Shown here piece after piece: positions 16,317-21,211 of a stretch of 21,211 bases of DNA; the first letter of the stretch is position 1; each line of letters begins with the position of its first letter. The DNA is from Syntrophomonas sp. UBA5314 (GTDB lineage Bacteria; Bacillota; Syntrophomonadia; Syntrophomonadales; Syntrophomonadaceae), in assembly GCA_002410325.1 (NCBI GenBank), contig DHRK01000036.1, positions 24,001 through 45,211 of the forward strand. The letters run 5' to 3'. A model generated the notes under the pieces. It was not told the DNA's origin, made no database searches, and saw nothing but the letters and a program-made list of their open reading frames with translations. A program made the position numbers and the translations under genes.

Positions 16317-16415
16317 ATGAACAACAGTCTAAATGATGAGGTTTATAAGGCATGGAATGCTTTTATAAACGATGGAGTTATTCCAGATGAGGGAAGCAAG
16401 ATACGAATAGTTTGA
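16317..16415 (+). pseudogene. Truncated N-terminus of a sigma-54-dependent activator
   Basis: A 32-codon ORF begins at ATG 16317 after AGAGGCGG and ends at TGA 16415. Its peptide, MNNSLNDEVYKAWNAF then INDGVIPDEGSKIRIV, reads like the first residues of AcoR-type sigma-54 activators, which commonly start with an xxAWxxFxxxG helix followed by a segment leading to an SWxRC motif. Here translation stops before that motif, and no other frame continues it. I infer a decayed or deleted regulator gene. Alternatively it is a true short peptide, and the start is well formed. A Fis-type HTH fragment at 20955-21054 could be the other end of such a gene. Confidence 0.45.
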
Positions 16416-16425
16416 CGCATTTTTC

Positions 16426-16458
16426 TTGCTTTTCACGTAATGCGTGTATATACTCATA
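16426..16458 (+). promoter_or_regulatory. Promoter and MarR operator upstream of the MarR gene (operator copy 1)
   Basis: TTGCTT (16426-16431) and TATACT (16449-16454) are spaced by 17 bp. The -10 is embedded in the operator-like sequence TGCGTGTATATACTCATA at 16441-16458, whose centre GTGTATATACTC is nearly palindromic. The same 18-mer with one substitution occurs at 16992-17009. A repressor bound here would block the promoter, as expected for autoregulation by a MarR protein. Confidence 0.6.
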
Positions 16459-16514
16459 TTAAGAGCCATGGAGAATAGAGAAAAATATCAACCCATGGAC
16501 GAAAGGATGGCAAA

Positions 16515-16973
16515 ATGACAGGCGACAGCGCCAATGACAAGCAGAAAGCGGCTGAAATGGGAAGGGCCTGCGTATGCTTCAATATACGTAAATCAACGCG
16601 CCTGTTGACCGCTCACTATGACCGGGTCCTGATTCCCACCGGTTTAAAAGCGACCCAGTTCTCTCTGCTCATGACTGTGCTGCTCCAGAATAGCGCCAGT
16701 GTTTCACAATTGGCTAATATGCTCGGCATGGATCGCACCACCTTAAGCCGAAACGTGCGCGTACTGAGTCAGAAGGGCCTGCTTTACGTCTCTACCGGCG
16801 AAGAAGACCGGCGCGAGCAACGCATAGGCTTAACGGTCAAAGGCCGGGAAGCCATTGATCAAGCCATCCCTTTTTGGGAGGAAGCCCAGGCCGAGGTGGT
16901 GGCTAGATTTGGTGAGGAATGGGTGCAGGGCTTCTTATCGAACCTCAAACAATTAAACAGGCTCAAGGCATAA
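16515..16973 (+). CDS. MarR-family transcriptional regulator
   Basis: 152 aa. Winged helix in the middle: LKATQFSLLMTVLLQN, then ASVSQLANMLGMDRTTLSRN as helix-turn-helix (about 62-81), then LSQKGLLYVSTGEEDRREQR as the wing with the conserved DxR. N- and C-terminal helices form the dimer interface. ATG start with GAAAGGA 7 nt upstream. A near-palindromic element overlaps its promoter and recurs before the enoyl-CoA hydratase gene, so it probably represses both itself and the acyl-CoA genes until a ligand, perhaps an acyl-CoA or enoate, binds. Cys residues at 19 and 21 (ACVCFN) near the N-terminus are notable, since some MarR proteins sense oxidants through Cys. That role is speculative here. 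Confidence 0.9.
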   Translation: MTGDSANDKQKAAEMGRACVCFNIRKSTRLLTAHYDRVLIPTGLKATQFSLLMTVLLQNSASVSQLANMLGMDRTTLSRNVRVLSQKGLLYVSTGEEDRREQRIGLTVKGREAIDQAIPFWEEAQAEVVARFGEEWVQGFLSNLKQLNRLKA

Positions 16974-16991
16974 CCATTTTTTGTTCCCATT

Positions 16992-17009
16992 TGCGTGTAT
17001 ATACACATA
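16992..17009 (+). promoter_or_regulatory. MarR operator copy 2, upstream of enoyl-CoA hydratase
   Basis: TGCGTGTATATACACATA contains the perfect 12-bp palindrome GTGTATATACAC and differs from 16441-16458 at one position. It lies 19 nt after the MarR stop and 123 nt before the hydratase start. A TATACA hexamer within it could serve as -10, but the -35 is poor. Its position suggests a second MarR-controlled promoter for the hydratase. Confidence 0.6.
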
Positions 17010-17132
17010 ATTTTCTGTATGCCAAGTACAAGGGCATAGAAATGAAAAAGGGAGGTGGATCCACGAATCGCCAGGTTTTGAAAACCCGGGCAGCGGGTTC
17101 AATGATCTAAGCAATGGAATGGAGGAGTACGC

Positions 17133-17906
17133 ATGAGTAAAATAACGTTTCGTATGGAAGGTTCCCTGGGCGTGATTGCCTTAAACGATCCTCCGCTCAA
17201 TCTTCTGGGGCAGGAATTGATTGATGATCTACAGTCTGTAGTAGACGGGCTTCCGGAAAAAAATCTGCGGGCTTTGCTTCTTAAGAGCGATGCGGGCAAT
17301 TTCTCCGCCGGAGCCAATATGAGCTTGTTTAGCGGAAAAGACCGTAAAGGCGGCAGGGCATTGCTGGACAGCTTTTTGGAAGTGGTCCATAAAATTGAAG
17401 AACTTCCCTACCCGACCCTGGCAGCGGTTCGAGGGCTGTGTTTGGGCGGGGGATTGGAGCTGGCCCTGGCTTGTGATCTTATCTGGGCCTCCCAGGACGC
17501 CAGGCTGGGCTCGCCGGAAGCCGGCATTGGAACGATCCCGCTGGGCGCCGGAGGGAGAGGAATTGCGGCCCGGGCGGGCATGGCCAGAGCCAAGGAAATG
17601 GTTTTTGAAGCGAAATTTTACACTGCTGAGAATCTGGAGAAATGGAATATTGTGAATAAAGTCCTGCCCGATGGCGAAGTGAACGAACAAGCCTTGCAGT
17701 ATATGAAAAAATTGTCTGAAGGAGCAACCCTGGCCCATGCCGTAACGAAGAAGCTCTTCAGCGAATATTACAACCATGGCCGGAATAGTTCGGATCATCT
17801 GCTGCTGGAAATCGTCCCCGCGCTTTTCGAAACCACTGATTTCATTAACGCTGTTAAATCACTTAAGGAAAATGGTCCCGGTAAAGCAAAATTTTACGCC
17901 AGGTAA
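17133..17906 (+). CDS. Enoyl-CoA hydratase/isomerase (crotonase family)
   Basis: 257 aa, normal crotonase length. Oxyanion-hole segments are NFSAGANMSLF (56-66) and LCLGGGLELALACD (102-115). Both catalytic glutamates of true hydratases are at the expected places: Glu109 in GGGLELA and Glu129 in SPEAGIGTIP. Hydration of a 2-enoyl-CoA is therefore plausible, though crotonase relatives include isomerases, dehalogenases and ring hydratases. ATG start with GGAGGAG 5 nt upstream. A MarR operator copy lies in its upstream region, and the acyl-CoA dehydrogenase follows 209 nt later. The pair can interconvert acyl-CoA, enoyl-CoA and hydroxyacyl-CoA. No thiolase, hydroxyacyl-CoA dehydrogenase or electron-transfer flavoprotein is in the window. 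Confidence 0.92.
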   Translation: MSKITFRMEGSLGVIALNDPPLNLLGQELIDDLQSVVDGLPEKNLRALLLKSDAGNFSAGANMSLFSGKDRKGGRALLDSFLEVVHKIEELPYPTLAAVRGLCLGGGLELALACDLIWASQDARLGSPEAGIGTIPLGAGGRGIAARAGMARAKEMVFEAKFYTAENLEKWNIVNKVLPDGEVNEQALQYMKKLSEGATLAHAVTKKLFSEYYNHGRNSSDHLLLEIVPALFETTDFINAVKSLKENGPGKAKFYAR

Positions 17907-17931
17907 AGGCGCGGTCAGGGGCGGACCCGAC

Positions 17932-18039
17932 TTAGCACTTCGAGTATTCGCATTCCAGGCAGGTATCACATCCCTCCAGGGGCATTCCGGCATTTCGGAC
18001 AGAGACCCCGGGGATGAACTTCCGGCATCCGCATGACAT
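17932..18039 (-). pseudogene. Cys-rich mini-ORF resembling a class II RNR C-terminal zinc tail
   Basis: On the - strand, ATG 18039 opens 35 codons with six cysteines: MSCGCRKFIPG, then GCDTCLECEYSKC at the end. The pattern CxC ... CxxCxxC ... SKC at the extreme C-terminus resembles the zinc/redox tail that ends adenosylcobalamin-dependent ribonucleotide reductases. One upstream in-frame Cys pair (TGT, TGC) precedes the ATG before a stop. There is no ribosome binding site, and it lies antisense between two + strand genes, so I favour a displaced gene remnant. A genuine small zinc-binding protein is the alternative. Confidence 0.4.
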
Positions 18040-18043
18040 GCAA

Positions 18044-18088
18044 TTGTTTATACATCAATTAATGATATTTAGCGATACAGAATCGCTA
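18044..18088 (+). promoter_or_regulatory. Candidate promoter and palindrome upstream of acyl-CoA dehydrogenase
   Basis: TTGTTT (18044-18049) and an extended -10 TGATATTTA (18063-18071) are 16 bp apart. Starting at 18070 is a perfect inverted repeat TAGCGAT-ACAGA-ATCGCTA that would cover the transcription start. It differs from the MarR operator, so a separate regulator or an mRNA hairpin near the ribosome binding site is implied. Confidence 0.4.
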
Positions 18089-18115
18089 TAGAAAATGGAA
18101 AGGGGTAGTAATATT

Positions 18116-19255
18116 ATGGAATTTACCTTCAGCAAGGAACAGGAACTGATCCAAAAAGTGGCGCAGGAATTCGCGGAGAACAGCATTGGTCCGGTGGCAA
18201 AGCAGATCGACGCGGAAAGCCAGATCCCCGAAGACATCCTAAAAGGATTGGCGGAGCTCGACCTCATGGGCATACCCTTTCCAGAACAATATGGAGGAGC
18301 GAATGGGGGGTATGACGGGTATGTTCTGGCTCTGGAGCAGATCGCTAAAATATCGTCCGGAGTCGGAGTCGCCATCGCCGCCAGTTCTTTGGGACTGGGG
18401 GCCATATCCAAGTATGGAACCGAGGAACAGAGACAGAAATATCTGACCCCGGTCTGCAAAGGACAGCAGCTAGCCTCCTTCGCCTTTACCGAGCCCGGGA
18501 CCGGTTCCGATCCCGGACAGCTGACCAGCACAGCCGTAAGAGACGGTGATTTCTTCGTTATCAACGGGACCAAACGCTTCATATCCAACGCCGGTTATCC
18601 CGGACCGATCGTAGTGTTTGCCCGGGAGACGGAAAATGGGAAAGTCAGCGCTTTTCTTCTGGAGAAACTATGTGAAGGATATTCATGTTCCGAGCCCTGG
18701 GAAAAAATTGGTTATCACGGCGCACAGGTTCTTGATGTCTATTTGAAAGATGTCCGGATTCCGGTGCAAAACAAATTGGGGAATACGGGGCAGGGTTTCG
18801 AAATTCTTCTGTTTGGCATTGCTTTGGGGAAAATAGGAACTTCCACGATTGCCCTGGGCGGTATTCTCGCCGCCTTAAATGAGGCGGTCCAATACGCAAA
18901 AGAGAAGACTCACCGGGGTCAAGCCATCGGACTTAAATTTCAAGCCATCCAATTAAAGCTCGCAGACTTGAAGATAAAATATGAAACGGCTCGCTTGCTT
19001 TGTTATCGCTTGGGATGTCTGGCGAACAATATCAAAGATCCGGTTCAATTTGCAGCGGAAGCGGCACTGGCTAAGGCCTACTGCGGTGACAGCGCGGTTG
19101 ACGCGGCTCGTCTGGCAGTGGATATACATGGTTCTTACGGAGTGGTGAGAGACTACACTGTTGAGCGAATTTACCGGGACGCTATCATTGGAACTGAAAT
19201 TGAAGGGGTATCGGATGTTCAAAGAGTGATTGTTGCTAGCTCGCTCCTGAAATAG
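18116..19255 (+). CDS. Acyl-CoA dehydrogenase
   Basis: 379 aa from ATG 18116, the usual family length. GGAAAGGGG at 18097-18105 is the ribosome binding site. An upstream ATG at 18095 would place it inside the coding region and add seven atypical residues. The N-terminus MEFTFSKEQELIQKVAQEFA is standard. The FAD/substrate motif is FAFTEPGTGSD at 122-132. THRGQAIGLKFQAIQLKLAD (265-284) corresponds to the conserved RxxFG region. Glu363 in IEGVSDVQR occupies the catalytic-base position of the medium/short-chain type. It oxidises an acyl-CoA to the 2-enoyl-CoA, or works in reverse in fermentative reduction, passing electrons to an ETF not encoded here. It is likely functionally linked with the preceding hydratase. 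The substrate chain or ring type cannot be assigned. Confidence 0.94.
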   Translation: MEFTFSKEQELIQKVAQEFAENSIGPVAKQIDAESQIPEDILKGLAELDLMGIPFPEQYGGANGGYDGYVLALEQIAKISSGVGVAIAASSLGLGAISKYGTEEQRQKYLTPVCKGQQLASFAFTEPGTGSDPGQLTSTAVRDGDFFVINGTKRFISNAGYPGPIVVFARETENGKVSAFLLEKLCEGYSCSEPWEKIGYHGAQVLDVYLKDVRIPVQNKLGNTGQGFEILLFGIALGKIGTSTIALGGILAALNEAVQYAKEKTHRGQAIGLKFQAIQLKLADLKIKYETARLLCYRLGCLANNIKDPVQFAAEAALAKAYCGDSAVDAARLAVDIHGSYGVVRDYTVERIYRDAIIGTEIEGVSDVQRVIVASSLLK

Positions 19256-19363
19256 GAAGACCGGGACTCATTAAGTAGCCAGATGTTAAATGAGTTCATG
19301 ACCTTGGTAAAAACGTTTTTTAATATAACTTATCTGATGAACAATAGAATTGGTTAGTGAGTG

Positions 19364-19391
19364 GATAAATACCCCGCGACGGGTATTTATC
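19364..19391. repeat. Perfect 11-6-11 inverted repeat
   Basis: GATAAATACCC and GGGTATTTATC are perfect inverted arms around CGCGAC. It starts 109 nt after the acyl-CoA dehydrogenase stop. No T-run follows on either strand, so it is a poor intrinsic terminator. The symmetry fits a dimeric-protein binding site or a processing hairpin. Confidence 0.6.
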
Positions 19392-19581
19392 GACTTAAAG
19401 CGCTTTCAGAAAAAACAAGCCGTTCAACAGATAGTTTCCGATACAAACAGTTGTGATTGGGAATCAATATTGCAGGTTTATTTCAACGATGAGGTAAAAA
19501 CCGCATTAACCGCTGTTCAGAAAAGTATGGAACGTTAACCGCACCATAAGGGAGAACCCGACAGGAGCTTTTCGCTAAAAA

Positions 19582-19599
19582 AACGTGCATATACATCTA
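19582..19599 (+). promoter_or_regulatory. Weaker third MarR-operator-like site, upstream of the flavin oxidoreductase
   Basis: AACGTGCATATACATCTA matches the operator at 16992-17009 in 13 of 18 positions, and in 10 of 12 over the palindromic core (GTGCATATACAT). It lies about 100 nt before the oxidoreductase start, which would bring that gene into the same regulon. The match is imperfect and might be chance in AT-rich DNA. Confidence 0.35.
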
Positions 19600-19697
19600 A
19601 AACAGATATATCTAAAGAGCGGGAGAAGAAGATTTGCCGAGTGTGTAAAAGTACTGAATCAGTCGGAAGTGGGAAAATAAAGAAAGGGGAATGAAAA

Positions 19698-20786
19698 GTG
19701 AGCAAACTCTTCGAAAGCACTGAAATAAATGGTATGCGGCTGGCTAACAGGTTCGTTCGATCCGCAACTTGGGAAGGGATGGCGACTGAGGACGGAGCGC
19801 CAACCCCGGCGCTGATTGAGACAATGGAGGATTTGACCAAGGGCGGCGTGGGATTGATAATTAGTAGTCACGCCTATGTAAGTCCGGAAGGACAGGCGGG
19901 CGTTAAGCAGCTGGGGATCCACAACGATGAGCTTATTCCCGGGCTAAGCCATATGATCGATTCTGTGCATCAATTGGGCGGCAAAATCGTAATGCAAATA
20001 TCTCATGCCGGGATGTTTGCCAGCAAAAAACTTATTGGTTGTGACCCACTGGTAGTTTCGAAAATAGATGAATCCGATGGCCGCCAAATTACCGGCCAGG
20101 ATGTGACTGATTTGATTGTGTCTTTCGCCAATGGAGCACGAAGAGCAAAGGAGGCCGGATTTGATGGTATTCAAGTCCATTCTGCCCACGGTTACTTGCT
20201 CAGTCAGTTTCTTTCACCCGCATTTAATAAACGGCGTGACCAGTATGGAGGAGACATCTATAATCGAGTCCGAATTCATTTGGAGATCTATCAGGCTATC
20301 CGGAAGGCTGTCGGGGAGACCTATCCGGTAATAATAAAACTTAATGGTCAGGATTTTATTAAAGGCGGGATGAGTTTGGAGGATTCGTTGCAGGTTGGAG
20401 CCATACTGGCTGAAGCTGGTTTTGATGCAATCGAACTAAGCGGAGGCATGCTAACCGGAGGAAAGCTGGCTCCATCACGGCCCGGAAAAGCTTCTGAGGA
20501 TGTAACCCCGTATTATATTGACGAAGCCCGCGAGTTTAAAAAACGCTTCCATATTCCAATCATTCTTGTAGGTGGCATTAGATCTTTGAGCGTATCTGAG
20601 ATGATTGTAAAAGATGGAATAGCAGATTATATATCTATGAGCCGCCCATTTATCAAGGAGCCCGATCTAATAAACCGTTGGAAATCCGGAGATAGCTCCA
20701 GGTCTGAATGCAAGTCCGATAACCGGTGTTTCCGGATGGGTTTGTCTGGGAACGGGATATCTTGCGATATAAAAAAAGAAGATTAA
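19698..20786 (+). CDS. OYE-family NADH:flavin oxidoreductase (FMN TIM barrel)
   Basis: 362 aa. An Old Yellow Enzyme-type barrel: LANRFVRSATWEGMATEDG near the N-terminus, GKIVMQISHAG at 95-105, the active-site stretch VHSAHGYLLSQFLSPAFNKR at 160-179 with the His161/His164 pair, then YGGDIYNR, IIKLNG (212-217), and the phosphate-binding end LVGGIRSL and MSRPFI. The C-terminus has Cys338, Cys344 and Cys356 (ECKSDNRCFRMG), resembling an iron-sulfur-type segment with one ligand replaced by Asp341. It likely reduces an activated C=C bond (an enoate or enone). Without the fused NAD-binding half of 2,4-dienoyl-CoA reductase its electron donor is uncertain. GTG start with AAAGGGG 7 nt upstream. Confidence 0.9.
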   Translation: MSKLFESTEINGMRLANRFVRSATWEGMATEDGAPTPALIETMEDLTKGGVGLIISSHAYVSPEGQAGVKQLGIHNDELIPGLSHMIDSVHQLGGKIVMQISHAGMFASKKLIGCDPLVVSKIDESDGRQITGQDVTDLIVSFANGARRAKEAGFDGIQVHSAHGYLLSQFLSPAFNKRRDQYGGDIYNRVRIHLEIYQAIRKAVGETYPVIIKLNGQDFIKGGMSLEDSLQVGAILAEAGFDAIELSGGMLTGGKLAPSRPGKASEDVTPYYIDEAREFKKRFHIPIILVGGIRSLSVSEMIVKDGIADYISMSRPFIKEPDLINRWKSGDSSRSECKSDNRCFRMGLSGNGISCDIKKED

Positions 20787-20796
20787 TTATTGGCGG

Positions 20797-20991
20797 TTGT
20801 GGCAAATTTCGGATTCAAATATCTTACGTTATCCAAATAAAAAAGTAGCATATAGCCAGGAAGAAATTTCATCAGGATTGGAGACAGTGTCAACTACCAC
20901 CCAGGAGATAAATGCTTCTGCAGAAGAAATGACCGCATCCCTTACTCAACTGGCTTACTTGATAAATACAACGGGAATATCAGCCATATAG
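20797..20991 (+). pseudogene. Fragment of a methyl-accepting chemotaxis protein
   Basis: From about 20854 the frame encodes SQEEISSGLETVSTTTQ and INASAEEMTASLTQLA, the characteristic Ser/Thr/Glu-rich helical repeat at the start of MCP signalling domains. It then runs out of MCP similarity and stops at 20991. No plausible start or ribosome binding site precedes it, and no hairpin tip follows. It overlaps in another frame with the HTH fragment below, so the junction lies near 20950. Confidence 0.5.
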
Positions 20992-21116
20992 CCAAACATT
21001 TGGGCATTGTGCGCAGCACCCTATATCATAAGCTGAAAACCTATAAAATTGAAATTGAAAGCTGTACTGTAGTGTATTGTTGTGCAATGTATCGTATTGT
21101 AGTCTTGACTCCATAA
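20955..21116 (+). pseudogene. C-terminal Fis-type HTH fragment of a sigma-54 activator
   Basis: In the frame of 20955 the sequence reads LLDKYNGNISHIAKHLGI then VRSTLYHKLKTYKIE, an almost textbook Fis-family helix-turn-helix (xxNGNxxxAAxxLGIxRxTLYxKLKxYxI) such as ends AcoR/NtrC-type activators. The AAA+ domain that should precede it is absent. MCP-like coding in another frame abuts instead. After KIEIES the reading continues into low-complexity GTATTGT repeats before TAA at 21114. It is a remnant, possibly of the same gene whose start is at 16317. Confidence 0.6.
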
Positions 21117-21211
21117 ATACTACAAGCTGCCGCTGCACTGAGAAGGCTATCCGAGCAGGACCAGCTGCTGATTTACGCATTGTTTTTCAACCTGGGCTCC
21201 CGAAAAAATAT
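21117..21211 (+). pseudogene. Possible sigma-factor region 4-like fragment at the window edge
   Basis: An open frame to the window end reads ALRRLSEQDQLLIYALFF then NLGSRKN, which resembles the start of sigma-70 region 4 (LSExDRxLIxLRFFxGLxxxEIA). There is a stop just upstream and no start codon or ribosome binding site. It is therefore a fragment, or part of a gene entered through a frameshift. The remainder lies outside the window. The assignment is tentative. Confidence 0.25.

Larger units (their letters stand above)
19256..19697. other. 442-bp gap with structured DNA and only doubtful ORFs
   Basis: The region is AT-rich and holds a perfect inverted repeat (19364-19391) and a third operator-like site (19582-19599). 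A 62-codon frame from TTG 19350 to 19538 (for example RRVFIDLKRFQKKQAVQQIV) has no ribosome binding site and no recognisable family. A second stop-free stretch to about 19693 ends in CRVCKSTESVGSGKIKKGE but has no start. These look like remnants rather than genes. Confidence 0.4.

Noticed and set aside
17042..17110. Short ORF with a good ATG between the MarR and hydratase genes
   Set aside because: 22 codons, low-complexity GGGS start, no ribosome binding site, and it lies in the probable 5' leader of the hydratase mRNA.
19364..19391. XerC/XerD dif-like site, because of the 11-6-11 geometry
   Set aside because: dif arms end in ATAA/TTAT next to the 6-bp centre and are not perfectly symmetric. 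Here the inner ends are CCC/GGG, so only the spacing agrees.
19350..19538. 62-codon gene upstream of the OYE gene
   Set aside because: TTG start without ribosome binding site, contains the long inverted repeat, and matches no family I recognise. It is kept only as a note in the intergenic entry.

Overview
The window looks like a piece of chromosome from an anaerobic, endospore-forming member of the Bacillota (Clostridia, in the style of Peptococcaceae or Syntrophomonadaceae). This rests on strong AGGAGG-type ribosome binding sites with frequent GTG and TTG starts, a YheC/YheD-type spore-coat-associated ATP-grasp protein, copper-amine-oxidase-N-like stalk domains on secreted proteins, a moderately high GC content, and CCGTCCCC/GGGACGG dispersed repeats. 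No taxon can be fixed from the sequence alone, and no rRNA, tRNA, CRISPR array or intact mobile element was seen.

Layout. (1) 201-3671, + strand: an ABC exporter operon. An unusual ATPase carries an N-terminal two-helix membrane anchor and a PH-like domain. A polytopic permease follows, translationally coupled through a TTGA overlap, and then a GbsR/MarR-type regulator. (2) 3727-5873, - strand: a tandem pair of secreted proteins, each with a copper-amine-oxidase-N-like domain and a trypsin-fold domain. The upstream one keeps the His-Asp-Ser triad and the downstream one has lost His and Ser. (3) 6114-9617, - strand: a two-gene chemosensory unit, a soluble MCP with two signalling hairpin tips and a protein with three CheW domains. 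(4) 9943-10629, + strand: a LytTR-type regulator with a degenerate receiver. (5) 10821-14348, + strand: tex and a YheC/YheD-like ATP-grasp gene, preceded by a compound inverted repeat that supplies the likely tex promoter. (6) 14363-16039, - strand: a 14-repeat protein that can be read as two seven-bladed beta-propellers.

(7) 16317-21211 is a lower-GC accessory region. It holds a MarR regulator, an enoyl-CoA hydratase, an acyl-CoA dehydrogenase and an OYE-type flavin oxidoreductase, which together suggest anaerobic acyl-CoA or enoate metabolism. An 18-bp near-palindrome (TGCGTGTATATACNCATA) lies in front of the MarR gene and again in front of the hydratase gene, with a weaker third copy in front of the oxidoreductase gene. 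These are the obvious candidate operators. Both edges carry debris: an apparent sigma-54-activator N-terminus truncated after 32 codons on the left, and an MCP fragment, a Fis-type HTH fragment and a possible sigma-factor-like fragment on the right. A cysteine-rich mini-ORF resembling the C-terminal zinc tail of class II ribonucleotide reductases lies antisense between the hydratase and dehydrogenase genes.

The strongest candidates for a less-described system are the double-tip MCP with the triple-CheW scaffold, the protease/pseudoprotease pair, the PH-like/ABC fusion, and the MarR-operator acyl-CoA module flanked by regulator remnants.
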